The notes beneath the pieces were generated by a model. It had not been told where the DNA came from. It made no database searches and worked only from the letters and a program-made list of their open reading frames with translations. A program made the position numbers and the translations under genes. From the NCBI GenBank assembly GCA_020848435.1, contig JADLAC010000089.1, positions 1 through 64,000 of the forward strand: 64,000 bases of DNA, given 5' to 3'. Positions 35,530-45,344 of the stretch are shown in pieces. Origin of the DNA: Burkholderiales bacterium. GTDB lineage: Bacteria; Pseudomonadota; Gammaproteobacteria; Burkholderiales; WYBJ01. Within the stretch, counting starts at the first letter, position 1. Every line of letters starts with the position of its first letter.

Positions 35530-35639
35530 GGCCGGGGTTTGAAGCTTGACCGATTCTATACGCTCGTCCAGCGACGGCAAAGCCGCGCTGCGCCTTGGTT
35601 GCAGCCGCCGCGGCCGGCGACCGGCGCGCGGTGCATGCT

Positions 35640-36710
35640 ATGATCGATCGCATGCGTCCTTCGCATGTGCGCGCGGTGCTCGAGCGCGAATTCCGGGCGG
35701 CGGCCGAGGGCGTCCACACGCCGGTCATGGTGTGGGGGCCGCCCGGCGTGGGCAAGTCGCGCATCGTGGCCGAGATCGCGCTGCGTCATGGCGTGGCGCT
35801 CATCGATCTGCGCCTGTCGCAGATGGAACCGACCGATCTGCGCGGCATTCCGTTTCGAGTCGGCGAGCGCGTGGAATGGTCGGTGCCCTCCATGCTGCCA
35901 GATGCCGAGCGTCATGGCGAACGCGGCATCCTGTTCCTGGACGAGATCACCTCGGCGCCGCCCACGGTGACTGCGGCCGCCTATCAACTGATCCTCGACC
36001 GCCGGCTCGGCGAGTACGCGATCCCGCCGGCTTGGGCGATTTTTTCCGCCGGCAATCGCTACGGAGATCGCGGCGTTACCTATGTCATGCCTTCGCCGCT
36101 GGCGAACCGATTCACGCACTACGAGATCGAGCCGCATCTCGACGACTGGGTGGCGTGGGCGAACGCCGCTGCGCTCGATTGGCGCATCGTCGCCTTCCTG
36201 CGCTTTCGCCCGGAGCTGCTGTTCGAGTTCGATCCGGCGCGCAATCCGGTCGCCTTCCCCAGTCCACGCTCGTGGGAGTATGCGCACCGCGCGCTGGCCA
36301 AGTTCGAAGGCGAGGGCGTTCTGCTGCTCGAGGCGCTGCAAGCTTGCGTCGGCCTCGGCTGCGGGGTCGAGTTCATGGCGTTTCTCGACCACATGCAGGA
36401 GATGCCCGACGTGGATGCGATCGCGCGCGGCGACTCGTTCGCGGTGCCGGCACGGCTCGATATCCAGTACGGCGTCGCGGCGGCACTCGTCAGGCGGGCC
36501 CGCGCGGCCGCGGGCGGTGCGCAGGCGCAGGCTATGATGCGCAATATCCTGCGTTACGCGCGCGAGTTTCCGCAGCGGGAAATGGGCGTCATGCTCGTCA
36601 CCGACATGCATCGCACGCTCGGCCAGCCGCTGTATGCACTGCCCGAGTTCCAGGATTGGGCGCAGTCGGTGAGCGATCTGCTGCTCTACGACCGGGCCCT
36701 GCCGCGATGA
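35640..36710 (+). CDS. MoxR-family AAA+ ATPase
   Basis: A 356-residue AAA+ ATPase with Walker A GPPGVGKS (33-40), Walker B ILFLDEITSA (about 99-108) and a sensor-like FSAGNRYGDRG. It is followed by a VWA gene with ATGA overlap. This second MoxR-VWA locus differs in sequence from the one at 18505-20688. Starts at 35640 or 35652 are both possible; neither has a strong ribosome-binding site. It is divergent from the Nudix gene. A chaperone or protein-remodelling role is inferred from the family. Confidence 0.9.
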   Translation: MIDRMRPSHVRAVLEREFRAAAEGVHTPVMVWGPPGVGKSRIVAEIALRHGVALIDLRLSQMEPTDLRGIPFRVGERVEWSVPSMLPDAERHGERGILFLDEITSAPPTVTAAAYQLILDRRLGEYAIPPAWAIFSAGNRYGDRGVTYVMPSPLANRFTHYEIEPHLDDWVAWANAAALDWRIVAFLRFRPELLFEFDPARNPVAFPSPRSWEYAHRALAKFEGEGVLLLEALQACVGLGCGVEFMAFLDHMQEMPDVDAIARGDSFAVPARLDIQYGVAAALVRRARAAAGGAQAQAMMRNILRYAREFPQREMGVMLVTDMHRTLGQPLYALPEFQDWAQSVSDLLLYDRALPR

Positions 36711-37981
36711 TCGCCGCGTCCGGCGCCTCTGAGCACGAGGCACGGTTGGCGCGCTGCATGACCAAGCTGCAGGCGGCGCGCACGCGGCTCATCCTGGACC
36801 AGCCGTTCATCGGTGCCTTGTTGCTGGCTCTGCCGTTCGAGCCGGTGGCGTGGTGCGAAAGCCTCGCCACCGATGCGCGCCGGATCTACTTCGATGCGGC
36901 TTTCATCGATCGTCTCGATAGCGGCGAGTGCCGATTCTGGCTGGCCCATCAGGCGCTGCATTGCGCGCTCGGGCATTTCGCTCGCCGCCAGCACCGCGTG
37001 CGCGCGCTCTGGGATCGTGCCTGCGATCAGGCCGTCAATCATCTGCTCGCCGCCGAAGGCATGCGTCCGCCCCAGGGTGCACATCTCGACGAACGCTTTC
37101 GCGGCCTCAGCGCCGAGGAAACTTATCCGCTGCTCGATACCCTCGCCGAGCGCTCGGCCATAGACCTGCATCTCTTCGATGGTGCCGGCGCACGCGACGC
37201 GCGCACCGGCGCGCGGCGAACGGCCGCTACGGACCCTATCCGCGCACGCGCGCAAGCCGAGACGGTGGCGGCGAACGACGCGGAGATGGGAAGCGACGCC
37301 GCATCGCAACCGCGGCGCGATGCCGAGCGCGCAGAATCGGAACCGGCGCCGGACCCGGAGCACCTGTTGCAGCGTTGGGAGATGCGAGCTGCGATGGCCG
37401 CACAGCAGGCGCGCTTGTCCGGGCGCTTGGCGCCGTCCTGGGAGCGCGTGCTCGGGCGGGTGCTCACGCCGGTGCTGCCCTGGCGCGCGCTGCTCGCCCG
37501 CCATCTCGTCGCGCACGCGCAGGAAGATTACAGCTTCGTGCGCCCGGCGCGGCGCGCGGGCGAGGCCATCCTGCCGCGCCTGTATTCGCGTCAGCTCGAT
37601 CTGTACGTCGTTCTGGATACCAGCGGGTCGGTCGGCGCCGCGCAGTTGAACGCGTTCGCGGCCGAGATCGACGCGCTCAAGAGCCAAGTGCGCGCGCGCG
37701 TGACGCTGCACGCCTGCGACGAGCGGCTCGCGACCGGCGGACCGTGGACGTTTCAGCCTTGGGAGGCGCTCGAGCTGCCGCAGCGGCTCACCGGCGGCGC
37801 GGGCACGGATTTGCGCCCCGTGTTCGATTGGATCAGCCGCGATAGCCTGCGCCCGGATGTGCTGGTGTATTTCACCGATGCAGACGGTGAGTTTCCGTCC
37901 GTGGCGCCGCCCTATCCGGTGCTTTGGATCGTGCAGGGCGCGCGCCCGGTGCCCTGGGGCGAGCGCATCCAGCTCAACTAG
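36707..37981 (+). CDS. DUF2201-type VWA protein with metallopeptidase-like region
   Basis: A 424-residue protein. The N-terminal half corresponds to the putative metallopeptidase domain of this family. The C-terminal VWA-like domain has an intact MIDAS DTSGS (304-308) and a later threonine and Asp (GAGTD; FTDADGE). At the expected HExxH site the sequence is HQALH (81-85) followed by GH, so the catalytic glutamate is replaced by glutamine. An acidic, Ala-rich linker lies between them. It is coupled to the MoxR ATPase by an ATGA overlap. The role is probably structural or regulatory rather than proteolytic. Confidence 0.86.
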   Translation: MIAASGASEHEARLARCMTKLQAARTRLILDQPFIGALLLALPFEPVAWCESLATDARRIYFDAAFIDRLDSGECRFWLAHQALHCALGHFARRQHRVRALWDRACDQAVNHLLAAEGMRPPQGAHLDERFRGLSAEETYPLLDTLAERSAIDLHLFDGAGARDARTGARRTAATDPIRARAQAETVAANDAEMGSDAASQPRRDAERAESEPAPDPEHLLQRWEMRAAMAAQQARLSGRLAPSWERVLGRVLTPVLPWRALLARHLVAHAQEDYSFVRPARRAGEAILPRLYSRQLDLYVVLDTSGSVGAAQLNAFAAEIDALKSQVRARVTLHACDERLATGGPWTFQPWEALELPQRLTGGAGTDLRPVFDWISRDSLRPDVLVYFTDADGEFPSVAPPYPVLWIVQGARPVPWGERIQLN

Positions 37982-39137
37982 TCGCGGCGTCCAAGCGCGC
38001 GACGTGGTACGGGCTGCGCTCGTTCAGCTCGTCGACGTATTCGCCGATGCCATGGGTCTCGCGCGCAAGGTATTGGGCGATGGCACGGCGGAATTCCGCG
38101 TGCGCCACCCAATGGGCCGAGCACGTTTCCACCGGCATCAGGCCGCGCGCCATCTTGTGCTCGCCCTGCGCCCCGCCTTCGAAGCGCCCGATGTCGTGCG
38201 CGATGCAATACTCGATGCTCTGGTAATAGCAAGCTTCGAAATGCAGCAGCGGGACCGCGGCGATCGCACCCCAGTTGCGGCCGTAGAGCGCCTCCCGGCC
38301 TGCGACGATATTGAAGGTCGCGGCGATAGGTTTGCCGTCGCGATACGCCTGGATGAGCAGCACGTTGTGCGGCATCCGCTGCGCGAGGTGCAGGAAGAAC
38401 TCGAGGTTGAGATACGGCGTGGAGCGGTGCTCGCGATAGGTCTTGCGATAGCAGCGCTCGAAGAATGCCCAGTCCGATTCCTTCGCCGTCGCGCCGTCGA
38501 GCCAGCGAAAGCCGATGCCTTGCTCGTGCACGCGGCGGCGCTCCTGGCGGATTTTCTTGCGCTTGTCGCGCGTGAGCTGCGCCAGGAAATCGTCGAAGCT
38601 GCGATAGCCCGGATTGGTCCAGTGGAACTGGACCGCCTTGCGCACCAGCATGCCTGCCTCTCGGCATTCCTCGACCGCCGAAGGGGATGGAAACAGCACG
38701 TGCAGCGACGAGGCGCGGCTACGCTCGGCGAAGGCGAGCGCAGCGCCGAGCAGCGCGTTCCGATCGCGTGTGGTATGCGCCATGAGACGTTCGCCCGTGA
38801 TCGGGGTGAACGGCACGGCGCAAACGAGCTTGGGATAGTAGGCGAGACCGTGGCGCCGGTACGCGTCCGCCCACGCCCAATCGAACACGTACTCGCCATA
38901 CGAGTGGTCCTTGAGGTACAGCGGCATCGCGGCGATCAGCGTATCGCGCCGCCACAGCGTGACGTGGCAGGGGATCCATCCCGTGCTTGCCGACACGCAT
39001 CCGCTGGTTTCGAGGCCGTGCAGGAAAGCATGGCTCGAGAGCGGGTTGGCCGGCGCGAGTCGGTCCCATTGCTCGGCCGGCGCTTCGGCCAGCGCGCCGA
39101 GGATGCGAACGCTCGTTTGATCGGATCGTACGCTCAT
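37974..39137 (-). CDS. FemAB/GNAT-like acyltransferase (COG3146-type)
   Basis: A 387-residue protein with two GNAT-like halves, as in the peptidoglycan-related COG3146/PF04339 family. Recognisable stretches are DRNALLGAALAFAE, RKKIRQERRRV and YGRNWGA...LHFEACYYQSIEYCI. Members are widespread and poorly characterised, with predicted aminoacyl or acetyl transfer. It is convergent with the VWA gene, their 3' ends overlapping by eight bases, and divergent from glnB. Confidence 0.85.
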   Translation of the reverse strand: MSVRSDQTSVRILGALAEAPAEQWDRLAPANPLSSHAFLHGLETSGCVSASTGWIPCHVTLWRRDTLIAAMPLYLKDHSYGEYVFDWAWADAYRRHGLAYYPKLVCAVPFTPITGERLMAHTTRDRNALLGAALAFAERSRASSLHVLFPSPSAVEECREAGMLVRKAVQFHWTNPGYRSFDDFLAQLTRDKRKKIRQERRRVHEQGIGFRWLDGATAKESDWAFFERCYRKTYREHRSTPYLNLEFFLHLAQRMPHNVLLIQAYRDGKPIAATFNIVAGREALYGRNWGAIAAVPLLHFEACYYQSIEYCIAHDIGRFEGGAQGEHKMARGLMPVETCSAHWVAHAEFRRAIAQYLARETHGIGEYVDELNERSPYHVARLDAATS

Positions 39138-39209
39138 CGCCGGACGGGTTCGCGCTCGAGTGCGGGGAGCGCATGCGCGTTGCGCTTGCGTTCCTTCGTC
39201 TTGGGTTAG

Positions 39210-39720
<511 letters not shown>

Positions 39721-39898
39721 CCCGGATGTCACCTCGGCCGGCCCGTCGTAAAGGCAACGGGCCGGAGGATAGAAGGGCTCGCGTCCATCCGATACGCGGC
39801 GCTCATGCCCAAGGCCCACGCGCGCGGCCGGCGCATCGCTCGACCGGGCGCTTCCACAGCCGCGAGCGTTTGCCTGCCTCTCGTGCCGGAATCGCTCG

Positions 39899-40446
39899 CT
39901 AGCCCCGCAGTAGCACGACCACCGCACCCGATCCGCCGTCCGCCGGGCGTGCTTCGCAGTAGGCGAGCACCTCGTCGCGCAGCGTCAGCCAATGCGCGAG
40001 CTTGCGCTTGAGCACCGGTTCGCGGTTGCGTGAGCGCAGGCCCTTGCCGTGAACGATACGCACGCAGCGCGTGCCGCGCTGCATGCACTGCGCGAGGAAC
40101 GCGGAGGTCGCGATGCGCGCCTGCGCGGCCGTCATGCCGTGCAGGTCGAATTCGTCTTGCACCACCCAGTGACCGCGCCGCAGCTTGCGCAATACCCGCT
40201 CGGCATGCCCGGACGCAAGTAAAGCATTTCCTCGCCCGTCGCGGTCCCGGCATCGGGGTGCGGGCGGGAGCGCAGCGATTCGTGCAGCACTTGCCGATCA
40301 TCGCGCAGCCTTTGCAGCGGCAACGGCGCGGGGGGCAGGGGCCTGATTTCCACCCGCGCCGGCCCGCTGAGCGGCACGACGCCGCGCATCGCCTGATGGA
40401 AATCCGGGTCGTGCCGCCGCACGGGCTCGGTTGCGGGTTTCTTCAT
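39899..40446 (-). pseudogene. Smr-domain protein gene with frameshift
   Basis: Two adjacent reading frames together give one Smr-family protein of about 182 residues. The 5' part (from ATG 40446) encodes a linker ending EEMLYLRPGMP. The 3' part, in the other frame, encodes the Smr domain: FDLHGMTAAQA, IVHGKG and the final GGSGAVVVLLRG. A single missing G near 40200-40203 restores one frame. Smr domains are MutS2-like nucleases or RNA-binding factors. Because the domain itself is intact and conserved, either a sequencing or assembly error or a recent mutation could explain the shift. It is downstream of trxB on the same strand. Confidence 0.8.
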
Positions 40447-40481
40447 GGGGGTGCGCGCGGGTCAGCCGGCCGGCGTTTCGT

Positions 40482-41522
<1,041 letters not shown>

Positions 41523-41564
41523 TTAAATGTGCCGAGCCAAGCGATTGTCATAGAATCGAAAACG

Positions 41565-43361
41565 ATGATTCAAGTCCGCCCTTATGGTCACTGCATGAGT
41601 CGCGCTCAAGCTACCATCTTCCTCGTCACGTTATCGCTGGCCGCGGTGCCGGCACTCGCTGCCCAGGCGGGTCAGCGCGCCGAAAAGGCCCGCGCCAAAG
41701 CCACCCCTGCCCGCCAGTTGCTTGCGCAGGCCGCCCAGCCGGCGCCGGCACTGCCTGCGCCTCAAGACGTGGTGGTGCCGCCGGCGCCGCGTTTCGACAT
41801 CGAGCGCTTCGATGTCCAGGGCAATACGCTGCTGCAGGCACAGGAAGTCGAGGGGGCAGTCGGCATCTACACGGGCAAGAGCAAGGACTTCGCCGACGTT
41901 CAACGCGCGCTGGAGTCGTTGCAGGACAGATATCGGGCCCGCGGCTACGGCAGCGTCCAGGTGCTGCTGCCCGAGCAGGAGTTGGAGCGGGGTGTTATCG
42001 TACTGCGGGTGATCGAGCCCAAGCTCGGCAAGATCACTGTCGAAGGCAACAAGTTCTTCGATACCGACAACATCCGGCGCAGCATCCCGGATCTGCAGGA
42101 AGGCACTACGCCCAATGCGGTCGCGATCGGCCAGAGCGCACGCCTCGCCAACGAAAACGCCTCCAAGCGGACCTCGGTTTTGCTGCGCGCCGGCGCCAAC
42201 GAAGGCGAGGTCGACGCGACCATTCGGGTGCAGGACGAAAAATTCTGGCGGGCGAATGTCAGTCTTGACAATACCGGTTCGCGTACCACCGGGATGTACC
42301 GGTTGGGTCTGGGCTTCCAGCATTCGAACCTGTTCAATCGCGACCACACGGTGACGGTTCAGTATCAGCTCGATCCGGAGCCGATCCAGAAGGCCGACGA
42401 GCTCAAGATCCTAGGCGTGGGCTACCGCATCCCGTTGTACCGTTACGATGCCTCGCTCGACCTGCTCGCGGGCTATTCGACCATCGGTCCCGCGTCCGCG
42501 GTTACGATTCCGGGGACGACGACGTCCTTGAACTTCACCGGCAGCGGTACGATTTTCGGCGCGCGCTACAACTACATGCTGCCGCGGGTGTCGTGGCTCG
42601 ACGATTACGACCATCGGCTTTCGCTCGGCCTCGACTACAAGGCGTTCTCTAACCAGGTCGTGCCGGTGACCGCCGGCGTCGCGGGCGCGAGCCTCACGCC
42701 CGACGTGACGGTCTATCCGCTGAGCCTTACGTATAGCGGCACCAAGCGCATGGAGAGCGCGGAGTTCGGGTTCTTCGGCTCGGTGGCGCATAACATCTAT
42801 CCCCACGGCCCGGACGCCTATTCCGAGAAATTCCACGGTCCGACCGGGGCGCGCCCCAACGAGGGTCGGCCGACGTATACGATCTGGCGCTACGGGCTCA
42901 ATTACGTCCGTGCCTTCGCCAGCGACGTTCAATTGCGCGGCTTGTTCGTCGGCCAATGGACCCGCGACGCGCTCATTCCCGGCGAGCAGTTCGGCATCGG
43001 GGGTTGGGACAACGTCCGCGGAATGCAGGAACGCGAGGCGGCGAACGATCGCGGCTACCGCGCGACCGTGGAGCTGTACACGCCCGATCTCGGGCCCAAG
43101 CTTCAGCTCGAGGGCGCGCGCCTGCGCTTCCTCGCGTTCCTCGACTGGGCCAGCATCCGCCAGAACATCATCATCCCGCAGAACCAATGCGTGGCCTCCG
43201 CGGCATGCGGACTGACGGCGTTGAGCGCGGGCGTCGGCATGCGGATGAGCTTGCGCCAAGGCGTAAGCCTGCGTCTGGACTACGGCCAGATGTTGGACGC
43301 CGGCATGGAAGGCAACCGCGGCGACGACCGCTGGCACTTCGGCTTGGCCGTCGCATTCTGA
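41565..43361 (+). CDS. Two-partner secretion transporter (ShlB/FhaC/HecB, TpsB)
   Basis: A 598-residue outer-membrane Omp85-superfamily transporter. A signal peptide (VTLSLAAVPALA) is followed by an Ala/Pro-rich linker, a ShlB-type POTRA domain (about 75-150, FDIERFDVQGNTLL), a second POTRA (KITVEGNKFFDTDNIRR), and a 16-strand barrel. The conserved lid-loop motif appears as VRGMQERE, where the family usually has VRGY/F. It would secrete a large TpsA exoprotein, but no TpsA gene is in the window. The ATG at 41595, right before the signal peptide, is an equally good start. Confidence 0.9.
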   Translation: MIQVRPYGHCMSRAQATIFLVTLSLAAVPALAAQAGQRAEKARAKATPARQLLAQAAQPAPALPAPQDVVVPPAPRFDIERFDVQGNTLLQAQEVEGAVGIYTGKSKDFADVQRALESLQDRYRARGYGSVQVLLPEQELERGVIVLRVIEPKLGKITVEGNKFFDTDNIRRSIPDLQEGTTPNAVAIGQSARLANENASKRTSVLLRAGANEGEVDATIRVQDEKFWRANVSLDNTGSRTTGMYRLGLGFQHSNLFNRDHTVTVQYQLDPEPIQKADELKILGVGYRIPLYRYDASLDLLAGYSTIGPASAVTIPGTTTSLNFTGSGTIFGARYNYMLPRVSWLDDYDHRLSLGLDYKAFSNQVVPVTAGVAGASLTPDVTVYPLSLTYSGTKRMESAEFGFFGSVAHNIYPHGPDAYSEKFHGPTGARPNEGRPTYTIWRYGLNYVRAFASDVQLRGLFVGQWTRDALIPGEQFGIGGWDNVRGMQEREAANDRGYRATVELYTPDLGPKLQLEGARLRFLAFLDWASIRQNIIIPQNQCVASAACGLTALSAGVGMRMSLRQGVSLRLDYGQMLDAGMEGNRGDDRWHFGLAVAF

Positions 43362-43669
43362 GCCCGCCGGCGGGACTGTTCATACGGTGGTTGTTGCGAT
43401 TGATGCGCTCGATCTGATTACACCAGCGCTCGGCGCGATGCCCGCCAGGTCTTCGGGATCCTCGCCGCCCGTCTCGCTGCCCGATCCATTCATCGGCTGA
43501 CTTGCCGGCGGCGGCGCCGAGCACGGCAAACTAGGCCGCGATCGCAGCGCCGCACGCTATGACGAAGCCATTGCGGCGATCTATCAACGCCCGCGTCGGA
43601 GGCGACAACGCGATCGGATCTGGTGTAGCATCGGGTTAAAAAAGGCGGGTCTTCCCGAGGAAACTGGCT
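43362..43669. other. 308-bp gap without a recognisable gene
   Basis: Between the TpsB stop and the Crp-like gene. No conserved frame or strong inverted repeat is visible. The last 50 bases, including an A-rich stretch near 43640 and a GAGGAA site before the ATG, probably hold the promoter and ribosome-binding site of the regulator. Confidence 0.6.
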
Positions 43670-44374
43670 ATGGTTACCACGGATGTCCTCAAGTCGGTGC
43701 CGTTGTTCTCGGCCATGCCGACCGAGCAGCTCACGGCACTGGCCGGTTGCGCGACTTTGCGCCGTTATCCCCGCAGCACCTTGATCCTCCGCGCCGGCGA
43801 GGAGACCGACGGCCTGTACGTGATGCTCTCCGGGCGCGCCAAGGTCCTGATCCCGGACGACGAGGGCCACGAAGTCATCCTCGCCGTGCTGAGCCAGCGC
43901 GATTTCTTCGGTGAGATGGGGTTGCTGGATGATCAGCCGCGCTCAGCGAGCGTGGAGACGCTGGAACCGTGCGAGTTGCTGCGCCTGGGAAAAGCCGAGT
44001 TCTTGCGCTCCCTGCATGACAATTTCGAGCTGGCAATGCGCATCATTCGCGCACTAGTGAAACGACTGCGCGAAGCCGATCGGCAGATCGAAAGCCTGGC
44101 ATTGATGGACGTATATGGCCGCGTCGCGCGCGTGCTGCTCGACCTGTCGGACAATGTCGACGGCAAGCGCGTCGTCGGCAAGGCGCCGCCGAAGCAGGAG
44201 ATCGCGCGCATGATCGGCGCATCGCGCGAGATGGTGAGCCGGGTCATGAAGGACCTGCAGACCTCGGGTCATATCCGCGTCGACAAGCGGCGCATCATGC
44301 TGCTCTCCGACATGGAGGTGTCCAGCAAGAAGATCCGGGAGCAGGCTCGCAAGGCGTGGAACTTCAAGGTATGA
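43670..44374 (+). CDS. Crp/Fnr-family transcriptional regulator
   Basis: A 234-residue regulator. The N-terminal cyclic-nucleotide-binding fold (about 10-125, [38 protein letters not shown]) is followed by a dimerisation helix and a winged helix-turn-helix ([22 protein letters not shown]). The phosphate-binding cassette reads [14 protein letters not shown], close to Crp, so cAMP or a similar ligand is possible. No Fnr-type cysteines are seen. It lies between the TpsB and FecR-domain genes, and may regulate them. Confidence 0.92.
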   Translation: MVTTDVLKSVPLFSAMPTEQLTALAGCATLRRYPRSTLILRAGEETDGLYVMLSGRAKVLIPDDEGHEVILAVLSQRDFFGEMGLLDDQPRSASVETLEPCELLRLGKAEFLRSLHDNFELAMRIIRALVKRLREADRQIESLALMDVYGRVARVLLDLSDNVDGKRVVGKAPPKQEIARMIGASREMVSRVMKDLQTSGHIRVDKRRIMLLSDMEVSSKKIREQARKAWNFKV

Positions 44375-44474
44375 GCGCAACTGCCGGGCGGTAGCGTCCG
44401 TTCCGAGTTCCGATTTGGCGGGCCGAGCGATTGAACTGCGGAGGGCGCTCGAAAGCGCGCTCCAGGAGGCGAAC

Positions 44475-45191
44475 ATGATGGTGCGGATTGGTGTCTGTGG
44501 CTTGGCGATCCTGGCTTGGGCCGGCACGGCCGAGCTTGCCTCGGCGGCCAGCGCCGGGACGGTCACGCATCTCAGCGGCACGTTGTCGGTGACGCGGGCG
44601 GACGGCAGCGCGCGCATCCTGTCGCGCAAGTCGGAGGTCAATCCCGGCGATGTGCTCGCCACGCAGCGCGATAGCTATGCGCAAATCAACTTCACCGACG
44701 GCAGCAACATGACCCTGCGACCCAATTCGCAGATGAAGATCGAGGACTACAAGTTCACCGAAGATCGGCCGCAGGAGGACAACTCGTTCTTTCGCCTGCT
44801 CAAGGGCGGGTTGCGCACGGTCACCGGCCTGATCGGCAAGCGCGGCAACATGGACGCCTACCGCATCGGAACCAGCACCGCCACCATCGGTATCCGCGGC
44901 ACCTCGGGCGACACGATGGATTGCACCCAGGGCTGTGAAGGGGTGACGCTGAATTCCGATAAGCTGCCGCCCGCGCTGTACCACGCGACCTACACGGGTA
45001 GCTACGTGCTCAGCAACGAGCGCGGCAGTGTCACTGTCGAGGAGAAGCAGTTCGCAGTCGTGCAGGATCGCAATACCGCGCCGCGCGTCCTCGACCGCGA
45101 TCCAGGTCTGAATTTCGACATCATGCCGTTTGCGATTCCCGGCCAGGGCGGGCCGCAGCGCTCGGGCGGCCAGGAGTGCGTGGTGCGCTGA
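44475..45191 (+). CDS. Exported FecR-domain protein
   Basis: A 238-residue secreted protein. A signal peptide ([16 protein letters not shown]) precedes a FecR domain (about 50-150) with the hallmark [12 protein letters not shown] and IGIRGTSGD stretches. Two cysteines (CTQGC) sit after the domain. It lacks the FecR N-terminal anti-sigma region and membrane helix, so it is a periplasmic or secreted FecR-fold protein and not a sigma regulator. The AGGAGG five bases before ATG 44475 fixes the start. Such genes often neighbour two-partner secretion genes, as here. Confidence 0.88.
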   Translation: MMVRIGVCGLAILAWAGTAELASAASAGTVTHLSGTLSVTRADGSARILSRKSEVNPGDVLATQRDSYAQINFTDGSNMTLRPNSQMKIEDYKFTEDRPQEDNSFFRLLKGGLRTVTGLIGKRGNMDAYRIGTSTATIGIRGTSGDTMDCTQGCEGVTLNSDKLPPALYHATYTGSYVLSNERGSVTVEEKQFAVVQDRNTAPRVLDRDPGLNFDIMPFAIPGQGGPQRSGGQECVVR

Positions 45192-45214
45192 GGGCAGCGG
45201 TTTAGCGAGTGTTC

Positions 45215-45239
45215 GAGGCCCCGCCCTGCGCGGGGCTTC
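45215..45239 (+). terminator. Possible terminator after the FecR-domain gene
   Basis: A GC-rich hairpin (arms 45215-45224 and 45230-45239, one G-T pair, five-base loop) sits 24 bases after the stop. There is no T-run, so termination strength is uncertain. Confidence 0.45.
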
Positions 45240-45279
45240 GCGCTCATGGCGGCCGCGGTCCCGGCGCGGCACGAACCGA

Positions 45280-45285
45280 TATAAT
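45280..45285 (+). promoter_or_regulatory. Putative -10 box for ftsK
   Basis: A perfect TATAAT in the gap between the FecR-domain hairpin and ftsK. The -35 area is GC-rich and unconvincing. The implied start point near 45292 lies upstream of both candidate ftsK start codons. Confidence 0.4.
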
Positions 45286-45344
45286 GATTGGCGCCGTCCG
45301 AGCGATTGCCCGGGCGGACGCATCGCGTGCGAGGTCCGAAACGT

